Source of the DNA: Rotaria socialis
Taxonomy: Eukaryota; Rotifera; Eurotatoria; Philodinida; Philodinidae
Assembly (NCBI GenBank): GCA_905331475.1
Contig: CAJNYU010001053.1
Location: 90,000 to 153,999 of the forward strand
Direction of reading: 5' to 3'
Length of the DNA stretch: 64,000 nucleotides
Below the pieces are notes generated by a model. It worked only from the letters and a program-made list of their open reading frames with translations, ran no database searches and was not told the DNA's origin. Of the stretch, positions 11,612 to 23,310 are shown in pieces. Each line of letters starts with the position of its first letter. The stretch's first letter is position 1. The position numbers and the translations under genes were made by a program.

Positions 11612-14600
11612 ATGCCGACTAGCACCCAAGCTGTTGCTTCGTATGCTCCTCGTTTTTATCAAGGTCTAGCTCAAGAAACGGTATGATTATTAAGAATATC
11701 TTATAAACTGCTATGTGCATCTGATCCTTTTCGCCTCTAATACTTTCAATAAGGGTAGAATCTCTCAAGCTTCACAATCGAAATCAGTGAAGCTGATTTT
11801 CAAAAATATGACGAGATTATATTCGTACGGTCTCGCCCTTCAGACAAAAATTACTTATAAGGACGAAAAAAATTGAGTTACTGATCTAGTCTTCTGCTTC
11901 GATAGAATTCAAAAGAATTCTTACACTTTCGGAATGCCTGCTATACTTGCGATTAACTTACATTCTAACATCCGTTTGTAAACAAGTCATATTGTTAGCT
12001 TTCCTTGATCGGTATTTAACACATTGATAAACCTGTATATTATTATTATTACTTGTAACACTGAAAACTATGTCACCATGAACGATTTTAAATGTTCTAA
12101 GTGCTATATAGCACAGTATGATATACTACATAAAAAATCAGAAAAGCTACCAGTACTCTCCCTCTTTCTTTTAATCGATATTTTCTTTTGTTATAACTGA
12201 TTTTCTAGAATGTCGTATCACATCAATCATCAGTACAAAACGTTCAATTGAATATGACAGATTTGCCGTCAGCTAGTAATTTGTGAGCTTTTTCTTATCA
12301 GTGCCTCTGATTCGATTAATAATTATGCTTTTGTAATTTTAGGGAAAGCGTCCCAACAAAGTCGTGGAAACCAATGATCATTGTTTTGACTGTGCTAGTT
12401 GTTGTTGTATGTGCTGCTGCTCTTTGTATTCCATTTCTAGTAGTATATTTAAATTCGGCAAGTGAGTTCAGCATAAAACTACCATGATATTTTAAAATCA
12501 GCGCCATCACTCAATTCTTAGTCCGGATTTTAAAAGGAAAATATTTCTTGATTTTACATTGATTTCTTTCACTATCATCCCACTAAATGTTGGACAATGA
12601 GTATTGAACCAGATCGATGTCATATTAATTTCTTAATTAACAAAATAATTAATTCAGTGGTACCTAAAATGAAGTAAATATCAGGACAGTGTGAAAAAAT
12701 ATCAGCCATGCATTCTTTTCTATATGTCTGTCCCTTGACTAAAACTAGCCGTAATCGTTTCTCAACTCGTGATTATCTTAGAAATTCGTTCCTATATCGT
12801 ATATTTCTATACAAAAACATTGTCGAATCATTGAATCCAAAATATTATTGAGTGTTCTCTCTCTGTTGGTATTTTCTGTATTTCTTGAGAAAAAATCCAG
12901 ATTCCAGAAAATCCGATCAATCTCTTTCTGAAGTTTCCACAATAATCACTTATTTTTGAACTCGGCTATCGTATACATGAAGTCAATTTCACATATAATC
13001 TTCCAACCTAATAATAAATGCGACGAATTGACTCCGTCGTAGGCCACTTTACAATGATCGAAATATATGTGTGAATAGAAACATTTTCCTCCAGTAATAT
13101 TTTTAAAAAGACACACCCACTCATGATTTGATAAGGTATGGTAATTTTCCTTCCTTCCCTAGCTACTACAACATCAACAACAAGCACAACAACTACTGCT
13201 ACAACAACAACGACGACAACCACCAGCACTACCACCACATCAACATCAACCACATCAACGACGACAACAACAACCACAACGACAACCACTACCACTACGA
13301 CCACTGCAACCACAACTACTACGAGTACGTACTTCGATCAATAAGCCACACCAACAATCAGTTCGTTTTTTATTTCTTTTAGCAACGACAACTACAACAA
13401 GTAAGTGTGCCAATACTAATCGCAAGTGTGTTTCAGTTGAGTCTATGTAATTTCGCCAATTGTGAAGTTCGCCAATTGTATATTTGTCGTTGGCGAACTT
13501 CCTCACGAAATTCGCCAATTGGCAAATTACTAGTGTGACATTCGCCAATAAATAATATATTTTCACATTCTTGTGTTCACCAATTGGTGAATATCGTGGG
13601 GAATTTCGCCAAATTGGCGAGTTACTAGTGGGACATTCGCCTATTTGGCGAATTGCTAGTGTGACATTCGCCAATTGTAATCATTGAATGTGCGAATTAA
13701 GCTCAGTTTGCTGAAATTATTTTTATTTCAAATAAAGAAAAAAATGTGGTAGTTATATGAAAAAGCTTGTTAGCACAGTCCCTTCGGGGCAATTATGGAA
13801 CTCACACAGATCCCTTAGACTTACTAAACTAATGCAAAATACCTAGTGAAAAGTCTATCTTAATTTCAAAACTCTATATTAGAGCATTACCTATTTACTT
13901 ACACCAATAATGGAGGGTTACCTGTTACTTCGTGTCTCGAACGATGACCAAGATTACTTCTGCAATAGTACCCATACCTGGCTGCTATGGTCTGACATGG
14001 TAGCTCTTCTGTATTGCTAATATCTGTAATGGACAGGCCTTGCTTTTTTCGTATAATATGCAATAAAATAGAAGAACAAAACTAATTAGTCTAACTCAAG
14101 GGGGGGGGGGGTGTGCATCAGGNGTGACTCCTGGTGGCTCTTGGTGGATGCTATAATCCACCAAGATTCATAGAATCTGCTAGGATCCATAAAATCCATC
14201 AAGATCTATGAGCAGCCGTCAGAATCCAAGGATCCAGGAGTAGTTTCCTCCCCCCTTGGTCTAACTTCCAATTAGAACAATTTTAAACTCATTAATGTCT
14301 GTAATCAGAAGCAGGTAGCCTCAAAAATCGCGCTTTTAGACTAATTCAGTTTGTGCACTAGAAAGATCAAGTATTATACTTGAGTTCCGATTCAATTCAT
14401 TCATATTGGCGAATTGCTAGTGTGACATTCTCCAATTTGGCGAATTACTAGTATGACATTCGCCGATTTGGCGAATTAATAGTGTGGCAATCGCTAATAA
14501 ATAAAAGATTTTCGCATTCCTTGGTTCACCCATTGGCGAATTTCGTGAGGAATTTCGCCAATTGGCGAATTACTAGTAAATGTTCGCCAACTGGCGAAAA

Positions 14601-15849
14601 CTACAATTGGCGAAACGATGAATTGGCGATAAGATATTACCCCGTTTCAGTAATTTCTAGCCACGATACTGATGTGCGTACACCCTGTATCATTCGAAAG
14701 TTTCATTTCGATTACCTATATAAAATCACAGTTCGTACTGTATTTGGTGTCTCAAGTATGAAGTGCATTAAAAAGTGTGATTATTGAAGTAGTAATAATT
14801 GCTTGCCATTGAGCTCAAAGTTATATGGGATCATTTTACTATATATTATCTTAATGTGAAGCTCAATTACCATTGTAAAAGATGATCTATACTATTGCAT
14901 TCACTGCGCCAAAATGTTTCCTCTTCTATGTTATGAAAATGGGAAGATTTATTGACTCACTGAATTCCACTATCACAGGTATACTCTTGTTGTACCGAGT
15001 TTCTTACAAACTCATAGAAAACTCTCCTTCTTTCCGGGAGAAACAGATATCAAACAATGAAAATTAATAATTTTCGTGCTATCTTGAAGAGCGTAGTAGA
15101 AAACAAGTGCGAAAATATAAAGCACGAGAAATTACCGTTCAGGTTATTCATGCCTAATGGAGGGACGTTTAACAGAATCTATTATTTACTAATTTTTTAA
15201 TGTTAATAGTATCATTTCTAGTTCGGATTCCTCACTAGTCTATATGATCATATGGAGTAGAAGAAGACGTTTTTGCAGGTTATTTGTATCTTTCAAACTG
15301 ATTCATTGTGTTTCACATTTCACTAGCTTTAAGGATTATATTTTGAGCTTCTTCGTGGTAAAAAGAACGAGCGGCTCTCCGCTGCATTAGATCTTGATAA
15401 GCTGGAACTTAAAATTTCGCCATCTGGTTTGAGAAAATTGAAATGCTCAAGTTTTCTTTCTATTATTCCGTTTAGCGGCTAACCTACCAGCAGCTTGTTC
15501 GTCTTACACAACCATATCAGATGCAACAAGAAGCGTCACTTACACGACCTTCGTCGGATGCGACTCATCGAGTTTTAGCTCAAGTGGACAGTGGGTGCGA
15601 TTTACTGGCTCGGGTGGTACCACTATACCTACTTATGCACCTGGCACCTCGGTATGTGGCACGAGCGCTACAGGATGGTATGCTAGTGCGCTGCCAAGTT
15701 CTGGTGCAACTGTTAGTGGAACATTATGTTACGACTGGAGTAATACATGTACATGGTCGACTTCAATTCAAGTAGCAAATTGCAATACATACTATGTTTA
15801 TTTATTATATCCGTCACCTGTCTGCAACTTACGCGTTTGCACTGTTTAA
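11612..15849 (+). CDS. Type II membrane protein with Thr-rich stalk and D8C domain (copy A)
   Basis: Six exons join in phase: 11612-11680, 12209-12282, 12343-12461, 13163-13324, 13383-13400 (18 nt) and 15476-15849, giving 271 residues. Residues 1-57 are cytoplasmic (MPTSTQAVASYAPRF). A single hydrophobic segment (MIIVLTVLVVVVCAAAL) lies at about 58-83. Residues 88-147 are almost pure Thr/Ser, a mucin-like stalk. The last exon encodes a D8C-type domain with exactly eight cysteines (CSSY, VGCD, VCGT, LCYD, TCTW, NCNT, VCNL, VCTV) and the motif WVRFTGSGGTTIPTYAPGTS. This domain is known from uromodulin, GP2 and OIT3. With no signal peptide and an N-terminal anchor, the D8C domain should face outside; a surface or adhesion role is inferred. 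The last intron (about 2.1 kb) contains a transposon at 13438-14643. The gene is a tandem paralogue of copy B. Confidence 0.85.
13163..13324 (+). repeat. ACN-codon microsatellite encoding the Thr stalk
   Basis: Run of ACA/ACT/ACC/ACG codons inside exon 4 of the D8C gene. The paralogous exon in copy B (23527-23616) is 72 nt shorter, a 24-codon contraction in frame, so stalk length evidently varies by replication slippage. Confidence 0.85.
13438..14643. mobile_element. 1.2-kb transposon with arrays of a 16-bp palindrome and 8-bp TSD
   Basis: GTTTCAGT occurs at 13430-13437 and again at 14644-14651. The paralogous intron in copy B has one GTTTCAGT (23723-23730) and no insert. The element is therefore 1206 bp with an 8-bp target duplication. 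Both ends (about 13450-13675 and 14405-14640) carry clusters of the palindrome TTCGCCAATTGGCGAA and variants, joined by ACTAGTGTGACA spacers. The two clusters are direct repeats of one another. There is no transposase. An 8-bp TSD with subterminal repeats fits a hAT-like non-autonomous element (inference). A second MITE is nested at 14098-14259. Confidence 0.85.
14098..14259. mobile_element. Nested G-run MITE with 8-bp TSD
   Basis: Starts AAGGGGGGGG and ends CCCCCCTTGG. It is flanked by TCTAACTC (14090-14097) and TCTAACTT (14260-14267), a nearly perfect 8-bp duplication. The interior repeats words such as GGATCC and AATCCA. One undetermined base (14123) lies just after the G run. It is inserted in the 13438-14643 element. 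Confidence 0.75.
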
Positions 15850-18800
15850 GAAATAGAAGACTTCTAGCAGTTTGATTTTTTGTCATTTTTCATTAATGAT
15901 AACACTCTTATATTCATATCCTTTTGAGAGTTCACGATTTTGAAAAAATGGCTCATAGCACACTGTCCACGTTTTTTAACTTCCTTTTTTTTTATTAATT
16001 TCATTTCTACTCTAATGCACAGAAAATAAATCGTCTGTATTTGATTCACAATACTTCAATCAAACATCAATTATCCATATGAAAATTAAGAATCATTCAA
16101 TAATATTGATACATCCAATATGATTGTGATTTGTGTTATCCCTATACTCAATTATAAATGTAAAAGTATGAAGATCCCTAAAAACCAAATTTGAAGAAAA
16201 TCTTATATTATAGGTCGTCCAAGAAATGTTTGAATAATATATGACCTGTGAATAACTGAATAATCAGCTGATTGTGTTTTTCGAACTGTTTTGCTCATAT
16301 TAAAAATGATCGTATATTGCTAGTGGACCCATCTTTTGCATACTTCTATAAGTTCCCTATGAAGAGATATTTCTCATGAGGACAGTAATTGCTATGTTGA
16401 TTGATTGGCTTAATAACAGGTTATGTAAAGGACAATTTAACACCATTGTCATCCGCCTAGAAAATCGTTCTGGTAGTAGTGATGCAAGAATCACCATTTT
16501 CTATGAATAATACGCAGCAATCTATGATGTGTCTGTATGAATTTACAAGCAGCTTGTTATAATTTACCAATCAATCTTTGTGTTTGATTGTCAATAAATC
16601 GGATGTAGAATAAATTTTTATTTCTTTTAACGACGACAGCTATACAAAGTTACCTTGTTGATACTCATCGCAATATTTTATGTTAGAATAAAGTTCACTC
16701 GACCTCTGTCTTGCCTTGACATACTTCAAAATAAACGCGTTTCAAACAACTAAAATTCATTTTTTGCGTGCAATCATGATTATGTTGTACGTTCTAACGA
16801 AACGCTCATTATCAGAATTTATTAATTGATTCTAATGTGAAATGGAAGTTTCTATTGAAGAAAGGCATACTAACCATTAAAAGTGGGCCTCCAGTTTTGA
16901 TAGTGTCTGCATTGTCGCAACTTTCTAGTAAGTTTCCTGGCATATACTATACAAGGAAACATCTTATTACAACCTCTGAAACCCCTCCCCATCATACACT
17001 ATTGTGCCGATGTGGTGACATGTAACCTACGTCAAGGATGTAGGTATTATGAGTTCTGAATTTTCATAAACTTTCACGGTCACATTCATAACCCTCTGGT
17101 GAGAACTTTCAAAGAAATTTCAGAAATTTATATCCTGCGCTGATTGTATTTTGACGTGATTCATGTTTTCATATCTTCAGCGTTGTAGCTTTGTTTGTTC
17201 CATTATTATCAATAACCTTGTAAATATTATTATTAACCATTTATTCAGGTTTTTCGCCGTTGCAGCGTTCTCAATACAGGTTTTATTAATTTTGTGGAAC
17301 TCACATATATTTTCGAAGAAAATAGTGAGTGTAAGTTGAATTGTTAGGTTTTTCCGGCTCCCATGTACCCCACCTCGCCCCTCTCCATTGCAGACATAAA
17401 ACATAAAAAACCTAACACTTCGGTGCACTAATTAGATAAAATTTTTATACAGATGGGTTGCCTTTGCTCCCCACTACTCACATCACTAATAAAAATCTAG
17501 TTTCACCAATTAGAAATCATTATAATTAGGATTTAGTCTCTAATTAATCATCAAAATCTGTCGTTTTTATTATTATAGTCCATAGTTACGATAATAGCGC
17601 ATATTTTTATTATTATAGCCCATACTTACGGCAGCATTATATTTTTTTATTATTATAGACGTTCGCAATCAGTGTATGCTACCGCTACAGAAGCTAGTAA
17701 CTAGTTTATGCTACTATTACATTCGTTACTTCTACCACCTACAATAAACAGATGAAGATTTTAATCTTTTTTTCTCACATAAATACCTTATTCTAGAGCT
17801 TGAGTCCACTTTACTATATTTACAATTCGGAACTTTTCCATCCACTGGGAAGCTTTTATCAAATTTACGTTTATGAAAAAATGTATCAATTTCTCACCTG
17901 GTAATACGAAAAAATATAAATTTCTCAACAATATTGACAGCTATATCATAAATACTGTTTCAACTATTATCATTCACAATATTTCTCAATGAAGCCACTA
18001 AACACTTCAGCATACTGACATATTTTAAACAAAAAGTTTTTCATACGTTCTCTCTAGTAATATTCCCTATTGATAGATCCAATAAACTTCAAATGTTAAA
18101 AAGATTTTACTATCTTATTTTTGAACAAAATATGATCTCACTACACTGAAAAAATAAAACTTCTATTTGATCAGTATCTAATTGATCGAAATATGTGAGT
18201 TCCACATTTTAGCCCCAACGGGGCTGCGCTGACAAGCTTTTTTCTTACACTCTGCGGATAAATGTTTTATTTCGATGTCATACTTATATAAAAACAAATT
18301 ACGATGATGAAACAAATCGTTCCTCAAGTTCGTATCATGTATGTCACTGTTGTATCATCAGTTTTTAAATAAAATAAATCGAATGTAGTACAAAAATGCT
18401 GAACAAAATATAGTTCTCTGAGTATTTTACGAAAACATCCAACAGAGTACTCACGGCATTTTCTAGTCTGAGTACTTTCTGAGTACTCGCAGGACGAGTG
18501 CATTCACTAGGGTGTATACGATCTTACGTAGGAATTGTGTATGTTCATACAAGATCATACGAAAAATCATAAAAAAATGGTCGTTTTTGAAATGTGATGG
18601 AAATTTTCACAGCAAGTTTCATATATACTTCAAAAATACAATCTTGTATGATTATATAGAATCGTACAGTAAGATTTTAAGTGATTACCTTAGAAATATA
18701 TATCTATATATATATTTACGTATTTTCCATCTTTCCGGGTAATTATTACTCAACTTAACTTGATATAACCAAGAGCAATAATTAATAAATGTAATGGAGA

Positions 18801-19531
18801 GGTATCTACATTATAATGGTCATCATTCAACAATAAAAAACATAGCATAATAATCACAAAAAGCTCATGCATAAAAATTGTTAGTCTCTATAATAATAAT
18901 AATAAAGAAAACTAATATTTTCGATATCTTCAATATAGAAAAATGAACATAGAGAAATAAAAATTAAGATTTACTATTTAATCAATGCAGAATAATAAGA
19001 AATAAAACTGACTGTTTCGTTTAGTTTTAGCATAGAAAAAGAAGAAAATAACTTAGGAACATTGCTCGATCCTATTTTTTAAGTCCTGTTCTGCATAGTA
19101 ATGTTAATTCAATTAGCTATTTCAGAACAAGAAAAAGAACAGAACAAACATATAGAATTAGAAAAGAACAGGTATGACAAACATTATGTACTATTCTATG
19201 GTTCCTTTTTTATGAATCTTATATGATCTATTAAAATCTAACAAGAACCATTTAGTCTGTCTGTATAAGTTTCTTGATGTTTAAATCTTGATAGGTTTTT
19301 CGCTGATATTTTACAGTCAGAATCAGGCGAAATCTGTAAAAAAAATAATACATAAAATATTGTCTGATCTTGTAACAAGATCATGGGGGAAATCTTATAA
19401 GTGTAAGATCTTATTTGATCTTACGGGATCTGAGGTCTGATTTTTTGACATGAGAGTGGAAGAATAAAGTGCTTATGCTTCCTGCCCATCGTTATGTTTA
19501 ACCTCTAATCTGCTATCAGTATGTTCATCTC
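15850..19531. other. AT-rich intergenic between the paralogues, with repeat fragments
   Basis: No gene was recognised. A roughly 50-bp repeat at about 18195-18245 (GTGAGTTCCAC ... CAAGCTTTTTT) has an inverted relative at about 13755-13805 and a diverged one at about 27385-27430. TATTATTATAG words repeat near 17565-17660. GATCTTAC words recur at 18520-19440. Confidence 0.4.
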
Positions 19532-19543
19532 ATACAATGATAA

Positions 19544-19921
19544 TAATAATAATAATATCTCCCATAGGCTTATCGCCTGTTGGGGCCGGCGCTAAAGGGT
19601 CCACAAGCAGCCAGGTTCTATCGTGTTTTCTCTTTTACAGACGACGGTATCTGCACCCCATTCGTCCAACGCTTCCCCGTTAATGATTATGGGTTGGCGA
19701 TCATCATAGGATCACGTGGCCGTGACATCTATATTGAAGTTATTGTTTTGACTCCACATACTGACTAATGATATAATCGATACGCTATCGGATGAGTCAT
19801 CCGGAACAATTAGCCGTTAGTAACTTGTTCAGGGTTATTCCATGGTTGGTGATACTGTGGTTTGAACACAGTACGTTGTGAATATGTGTCGAATAACATA
19901 TCCACTCAGCCATGGCGGCTT
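19544..19921 (-). mobile_element. tRNA-derived SINE, copy 1
   Basis: Read on the minus strand, the element starts near 19921 with a tRNA-like head. It has a box A-like TGGCTGAGTGG (19912-19902) and a box B-like GTGTTCAAACC (19869-19859), 32 nt apart, the usual spacing in a tRNA with a longer variable arm. A unique body of about 280 bp follows, then a 3' tail of ATT repeats. ATACAATGATAA lies on both sides (19532-19543 and 19922-19933), a 12-bp target duplication typical of LINE-mediated insertion. An open frame of 62 codons in the body is incidental. The head aligns with the insert at 22393 onward. Confidence 0.8.
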
Positions 19922-19933
19922 ATACAATGATAA

Positions 19934-20488
19934 CATATTCAATATGAAATAGGTACTTGACTATTGCCATTCGTTTGGTAATACAAACGATACGCATTTC
20001 GGATAATTGTTTATAAGTATTGAAAATAATACTAGGATTCACTGGCTTACAATAAAACACAGAACTTTGACAACTTTTATAAAGTAAAAATCATACGAAG
20101 ATGCGTTGAAAGTTTTTATGTAGTGTGAAAGAAGGTGTGTTAAAATATTTCTACAACTATTGCACTTTCCACATCTAACTGGCGACGCTAATTGTGATTT
20201 TTTCAACTTGCAAATGAAGGTAATGCTGCAAAAACCATATTGCACAATTCACTGAATGCACGTGCATCAGTGAAGTGTTTCATTGTTATTGTATAAGCCT
20301 ATATAACGAATATAGGTGACAGAAAAATAAAACAATTGTGAATTTGTTCCATTAGTTGAAGTGCACGACAAGAACAGCAGAAACATACTTTTTCGATCAA
20401 TTTGCAATATTGAAACATTTCAATCCATCGAGTCAGAAAAGAATTGATCAACTTAAAAGTACTTTATTATCAGACAAACAAGAGAAAA
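19934..20488. other. 5' flank of copy B, duplicated from copy A flank
   Basis: From about 20190 this flank aligns with 11310-11611 upstream of copy A. Shared words include CCATTAGTTGAAGTGCAC and ACATACTTTTTCG. The tandem duplication therefore included the presumed promoter and 5' UTR. No TATA box or initiator could be assigned with confidence. Confidence 0.5.
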
Positions 20489-20933
20489 ATGCCAACTAGC
20501 ACCCAAGCTGTTGCTCCGTATGCTCCTCGTTTTTGTCAAGTTCTAGCTCAAGAAACGGTATGATTATTTAAAACACCTAATGAAACGCGATTCATACGAG
20601 ATCCTTTTCGCCTATCAGACCCCAAAGAAAAGTGTAATTCCTCGTTATTCAATACTTTGTCTGCCTGCCTCTCTACTGAATGGATCACTCAAGCTTCCTA
20701 TTTTAGGTAGACTCTATCGGCTACCATCTAGCACAGTGAATTCTATAATAGTTTGTTATGATGAAATCATAGCTAGTGTATTTTGTAAAAGTTTGTCACT
20801 ATCTTCCTTTATGATTTGTCGGAAGATTAAATGAAACGAAATAGCTCACTCATGCTAGTGTTCGAATGTTCCTTCGGAAACAAGTCATTTTGCTAACTTT
20901 CCTTTATCTATATTTATCACATTGAGAAAGCTC

Positions 20934-21299
20934 CCCAAGCAGACAAACTTTTTCAAAAACTCGTTTAAACACTCAATCGGGAACCGCGATTGTGGGTCAT
21001 TAACGCTCATTAATGTAACGCAAGAAACACATTTTTTACGCAGAATTCTCACTTTCCGAACGTGAAAACGAATAAAAACTCCAATTCCGAGCGTTTAACC
21101 TCACAATTATTCGATAAATTAAAAACCAATTCGTTTAAACGCTCAGAATTGGAGTTTCTATGCGTTTTCGCGCTCGGAAAGTGAGAATTCTGCGTAAAAA
21201 ACGCGTTTCTTGCGTTTCATTAATGAGCGTTAATGACCCACAATCGCGGTTCCCGATTGAGTGCTTAAACGCGTTTTTGAAAAAGTTTGTCTGCTTGGG
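20934..21299. mobile_element. 366-bp near-perfect foldback element in intron 1 of copy B
   Basis: Starts CCCAAGCAGACAAACTTTTTC and ends with its exact reverse complement; the arms are about 160 bp each with few mismatches. The intron is 915 bp here against 528 bp in copy A, a difference close to the element length, so copy A provides the empty site. Any pre-mRNA of copy B would carry a very stable hairpin. No coding capacity. Confidence 0.9.
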
Positions 21300-22392
21300 T
21301 CTCGGCCATTCTTGATTCTTACACCAAAAACCATGTGGTGGTTTATTAGTTAAGATAAAGCAAGCCTTAGATAGCACAGTATGGTATGCTAGATAAAAAA
21401 TCAGAAAACAAGTCATATTTTCCGTTATTTTTATTAATCAATATTTTCCTCTGTTAATAATTGATTGCTTAGAATGGCGTATCACACACACCAACTCAAT
21501 CGACAGTGCGAGAAGTTCAATGGAATATGGCCGATGTGCCTTCAGCTAGTAGTTTGTGAGTTGCCTTTAGCATTGTATTTGATTCGATTAATATTCATGC
21601 TTTTGTAATTTTAGGGGAAGCGTCCCAACAACGTCGTGGAAACCATTGATCGTTGTTTTGACTGCAGTAATTCTTGTTGCTGCTGTTGCTGCTGTTGCTG
21701 CTCCGTTTCTGATTGCATATTTCAGGACGGAAAGTGAGTTAAACAAAAACCAATCATTATATTTTCAGATAGCATCTCAAAAGCTATTGTTCAATTAATT
21801 TAGAAGGGCTTTAAATATCGACAGGAACGAGCTCCTGCGTGCTATAGTTTGTTGACATAAGCATCATCAGTTCGTTTTAGTTCATAGTTTTATGAGGAAT
21901 AGTTTCCTTCATTTTACTCTGAATTCATCTACAGAAATGCTAAATTTAGTGAAATCTGTCGAGAATGTTATTTGATGATTGATTTCTTTTGCTAAAATCC
22001 CAATACGTGTTGACTCATGACTATTTAATCTGATTCATATCATATTTATCTCTAAAGTAGCAAAATATGTAATTGATTCAGTATAACCTGAAATGAAGTG
22101 AATATCAGAGCAGTGGGAGAGAAAATAAGCCGTACGTTCTTTTGTATGTCTTTCCCTAAACAAAAACTGAGCGTAATCGTTTTTGAATTCGTGGCTATCT
22201 TAGCAAGTTATTCCTGTTTCATATATTTCTATACAAGAAACTAAAGAATCGTTGGATCTGAAATGTGATCAAGTTCTATCTCGCTCTCTGTTGGTATTTT
22301 CGGCATTTATTAACAAAAAAAAAGTCCAGATTCTTCACAAACCGCATTAAAGGTATTCGAATTTTCAAAGGTTACATACTTTCTAAACTATT

Positions 22393-22745
22393 GGGGTCAA
22401 TATGGTTGAATGGCTAAGATGTTCGACATATATACACAAGATACTATGCTCGAAATTCGACGCCATCATTCATAGAGTGGCATTGGACAAATCACTAAGG
22501 GCTACTTCTCTCAGACTACCCGTTCAATAGTACACTAAGCATGTTTTTGATATAGACTAAAGAGCCCTTGGGACTTAGTCAGTATGCATGTAGAATTTAA
22601 TTGACAAAGCGAGAGGAACTCTGAGTTATGCCAGTCTCCTGTCCAGAACTACAACTAGTAATAGTTGCATGGAAATAACGGGCTAATTAAACTATCGTTG
22701 AATAGCACCCTATACTGAAACGTAGACGAAAGGCAAGATCATCCT
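22393..22745 (+). mobile_element. tRNA-derived SINE-like insert, copy 2 (3' end uncertain)
   Basis: A box A-like TGGTTGAATGG (22403-22413) and a box B-like GCTCGAAATTC (22448-22458), 34 nt apart, are followed by GGACAAATCACTAAGGGCTA. This aligns with GAACAAGTTACTAACGGCTA of copy 1, so the heads are related. It lies in the part of intron 3 that copy A lacks. The 3' end and target duplication were not found. Confidence 0.55.
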
Positions 22746-22859
22746 TTTTCTTTTGCACTATTCGATATCCTAGCTTTTCTTGTTAATATACATTGAATTA
22801 TGTTTCCTGTACAATCTTCAAGCTCGAATTCAAATGGTCAATTCTAAAAAAAAAAAAAT

Positions 22860-23310
22860 TGAGCGTTCGCCTGATTTAGACACGCCCACGATATTGTAAT
22901 CTCCTCTTCATGATCATTTTCTACTTTACACAGGAGGCGCAACTAGAAACTAATAGTCTACGTAACCTCGAGGCGCACCAACCTTAAAAGTCACATTAAT
23001 ATGAATTTAATGTATAAGGCACTGTATAGCCTCAATCTCAATATTATCTGTTCCGGATTTTATTTAAAAAGTTGTGTTTCTCCGACACCCTATGCTAAAC
23101 CGGTTCTTTCGGAGACTGAGGCACTGAAAAAATGTTTTACAGATGCGCCCAATAATTTTACTCTCAAGGAAAAGTATCAACGAACGAAAGTTTGGCTAAA
23201 TATGGTAATAGGAGTATCTTTCGAATATTCGTCGCTTTCGATCATTTTGTGAACATCATCAAGCACGATCCATGTTTTCTTAAAAATTTGCACAAAATTA
23301 GTTAAATAAT
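22860..23310 (+). other. Unassigned open stretch in the copy B-specific insert
   Basis: Absent from the matching intron of copy A. An 83-codon frame at 23001-23252 contains a protein-like segment (CFTDAPNNFTLKEKYQRT) preceded by a GC-richer block. I do not recognise it; it may be a fragment of a mobile element. Confidence 0.3.

Noticed and set aside
13008-13313. Minus-strand ORF rich in Val
   Set aside because: Reverse translation of the ACN-codon Thr stalk of the D8C gene; the plus-strand exon has splice sites and homology.
13450-14640. Short palindromic repeats with spacers, as in a CRISPR array
   Set aside because: Repeats and spacers are both repetitive, spacing is irregular, the locus is eukaryotic, and the target duplication shows a transposon.
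19580-19768. 62-codon ORF in GC-richer DNA
   Set aside because: Lies wholly in the SINE body.
19859-19921. Possible tRNA gene
   Set aside because: Has A and B boxes but no complete cloverleaf or acceptor stem; it is the head of a SINE.
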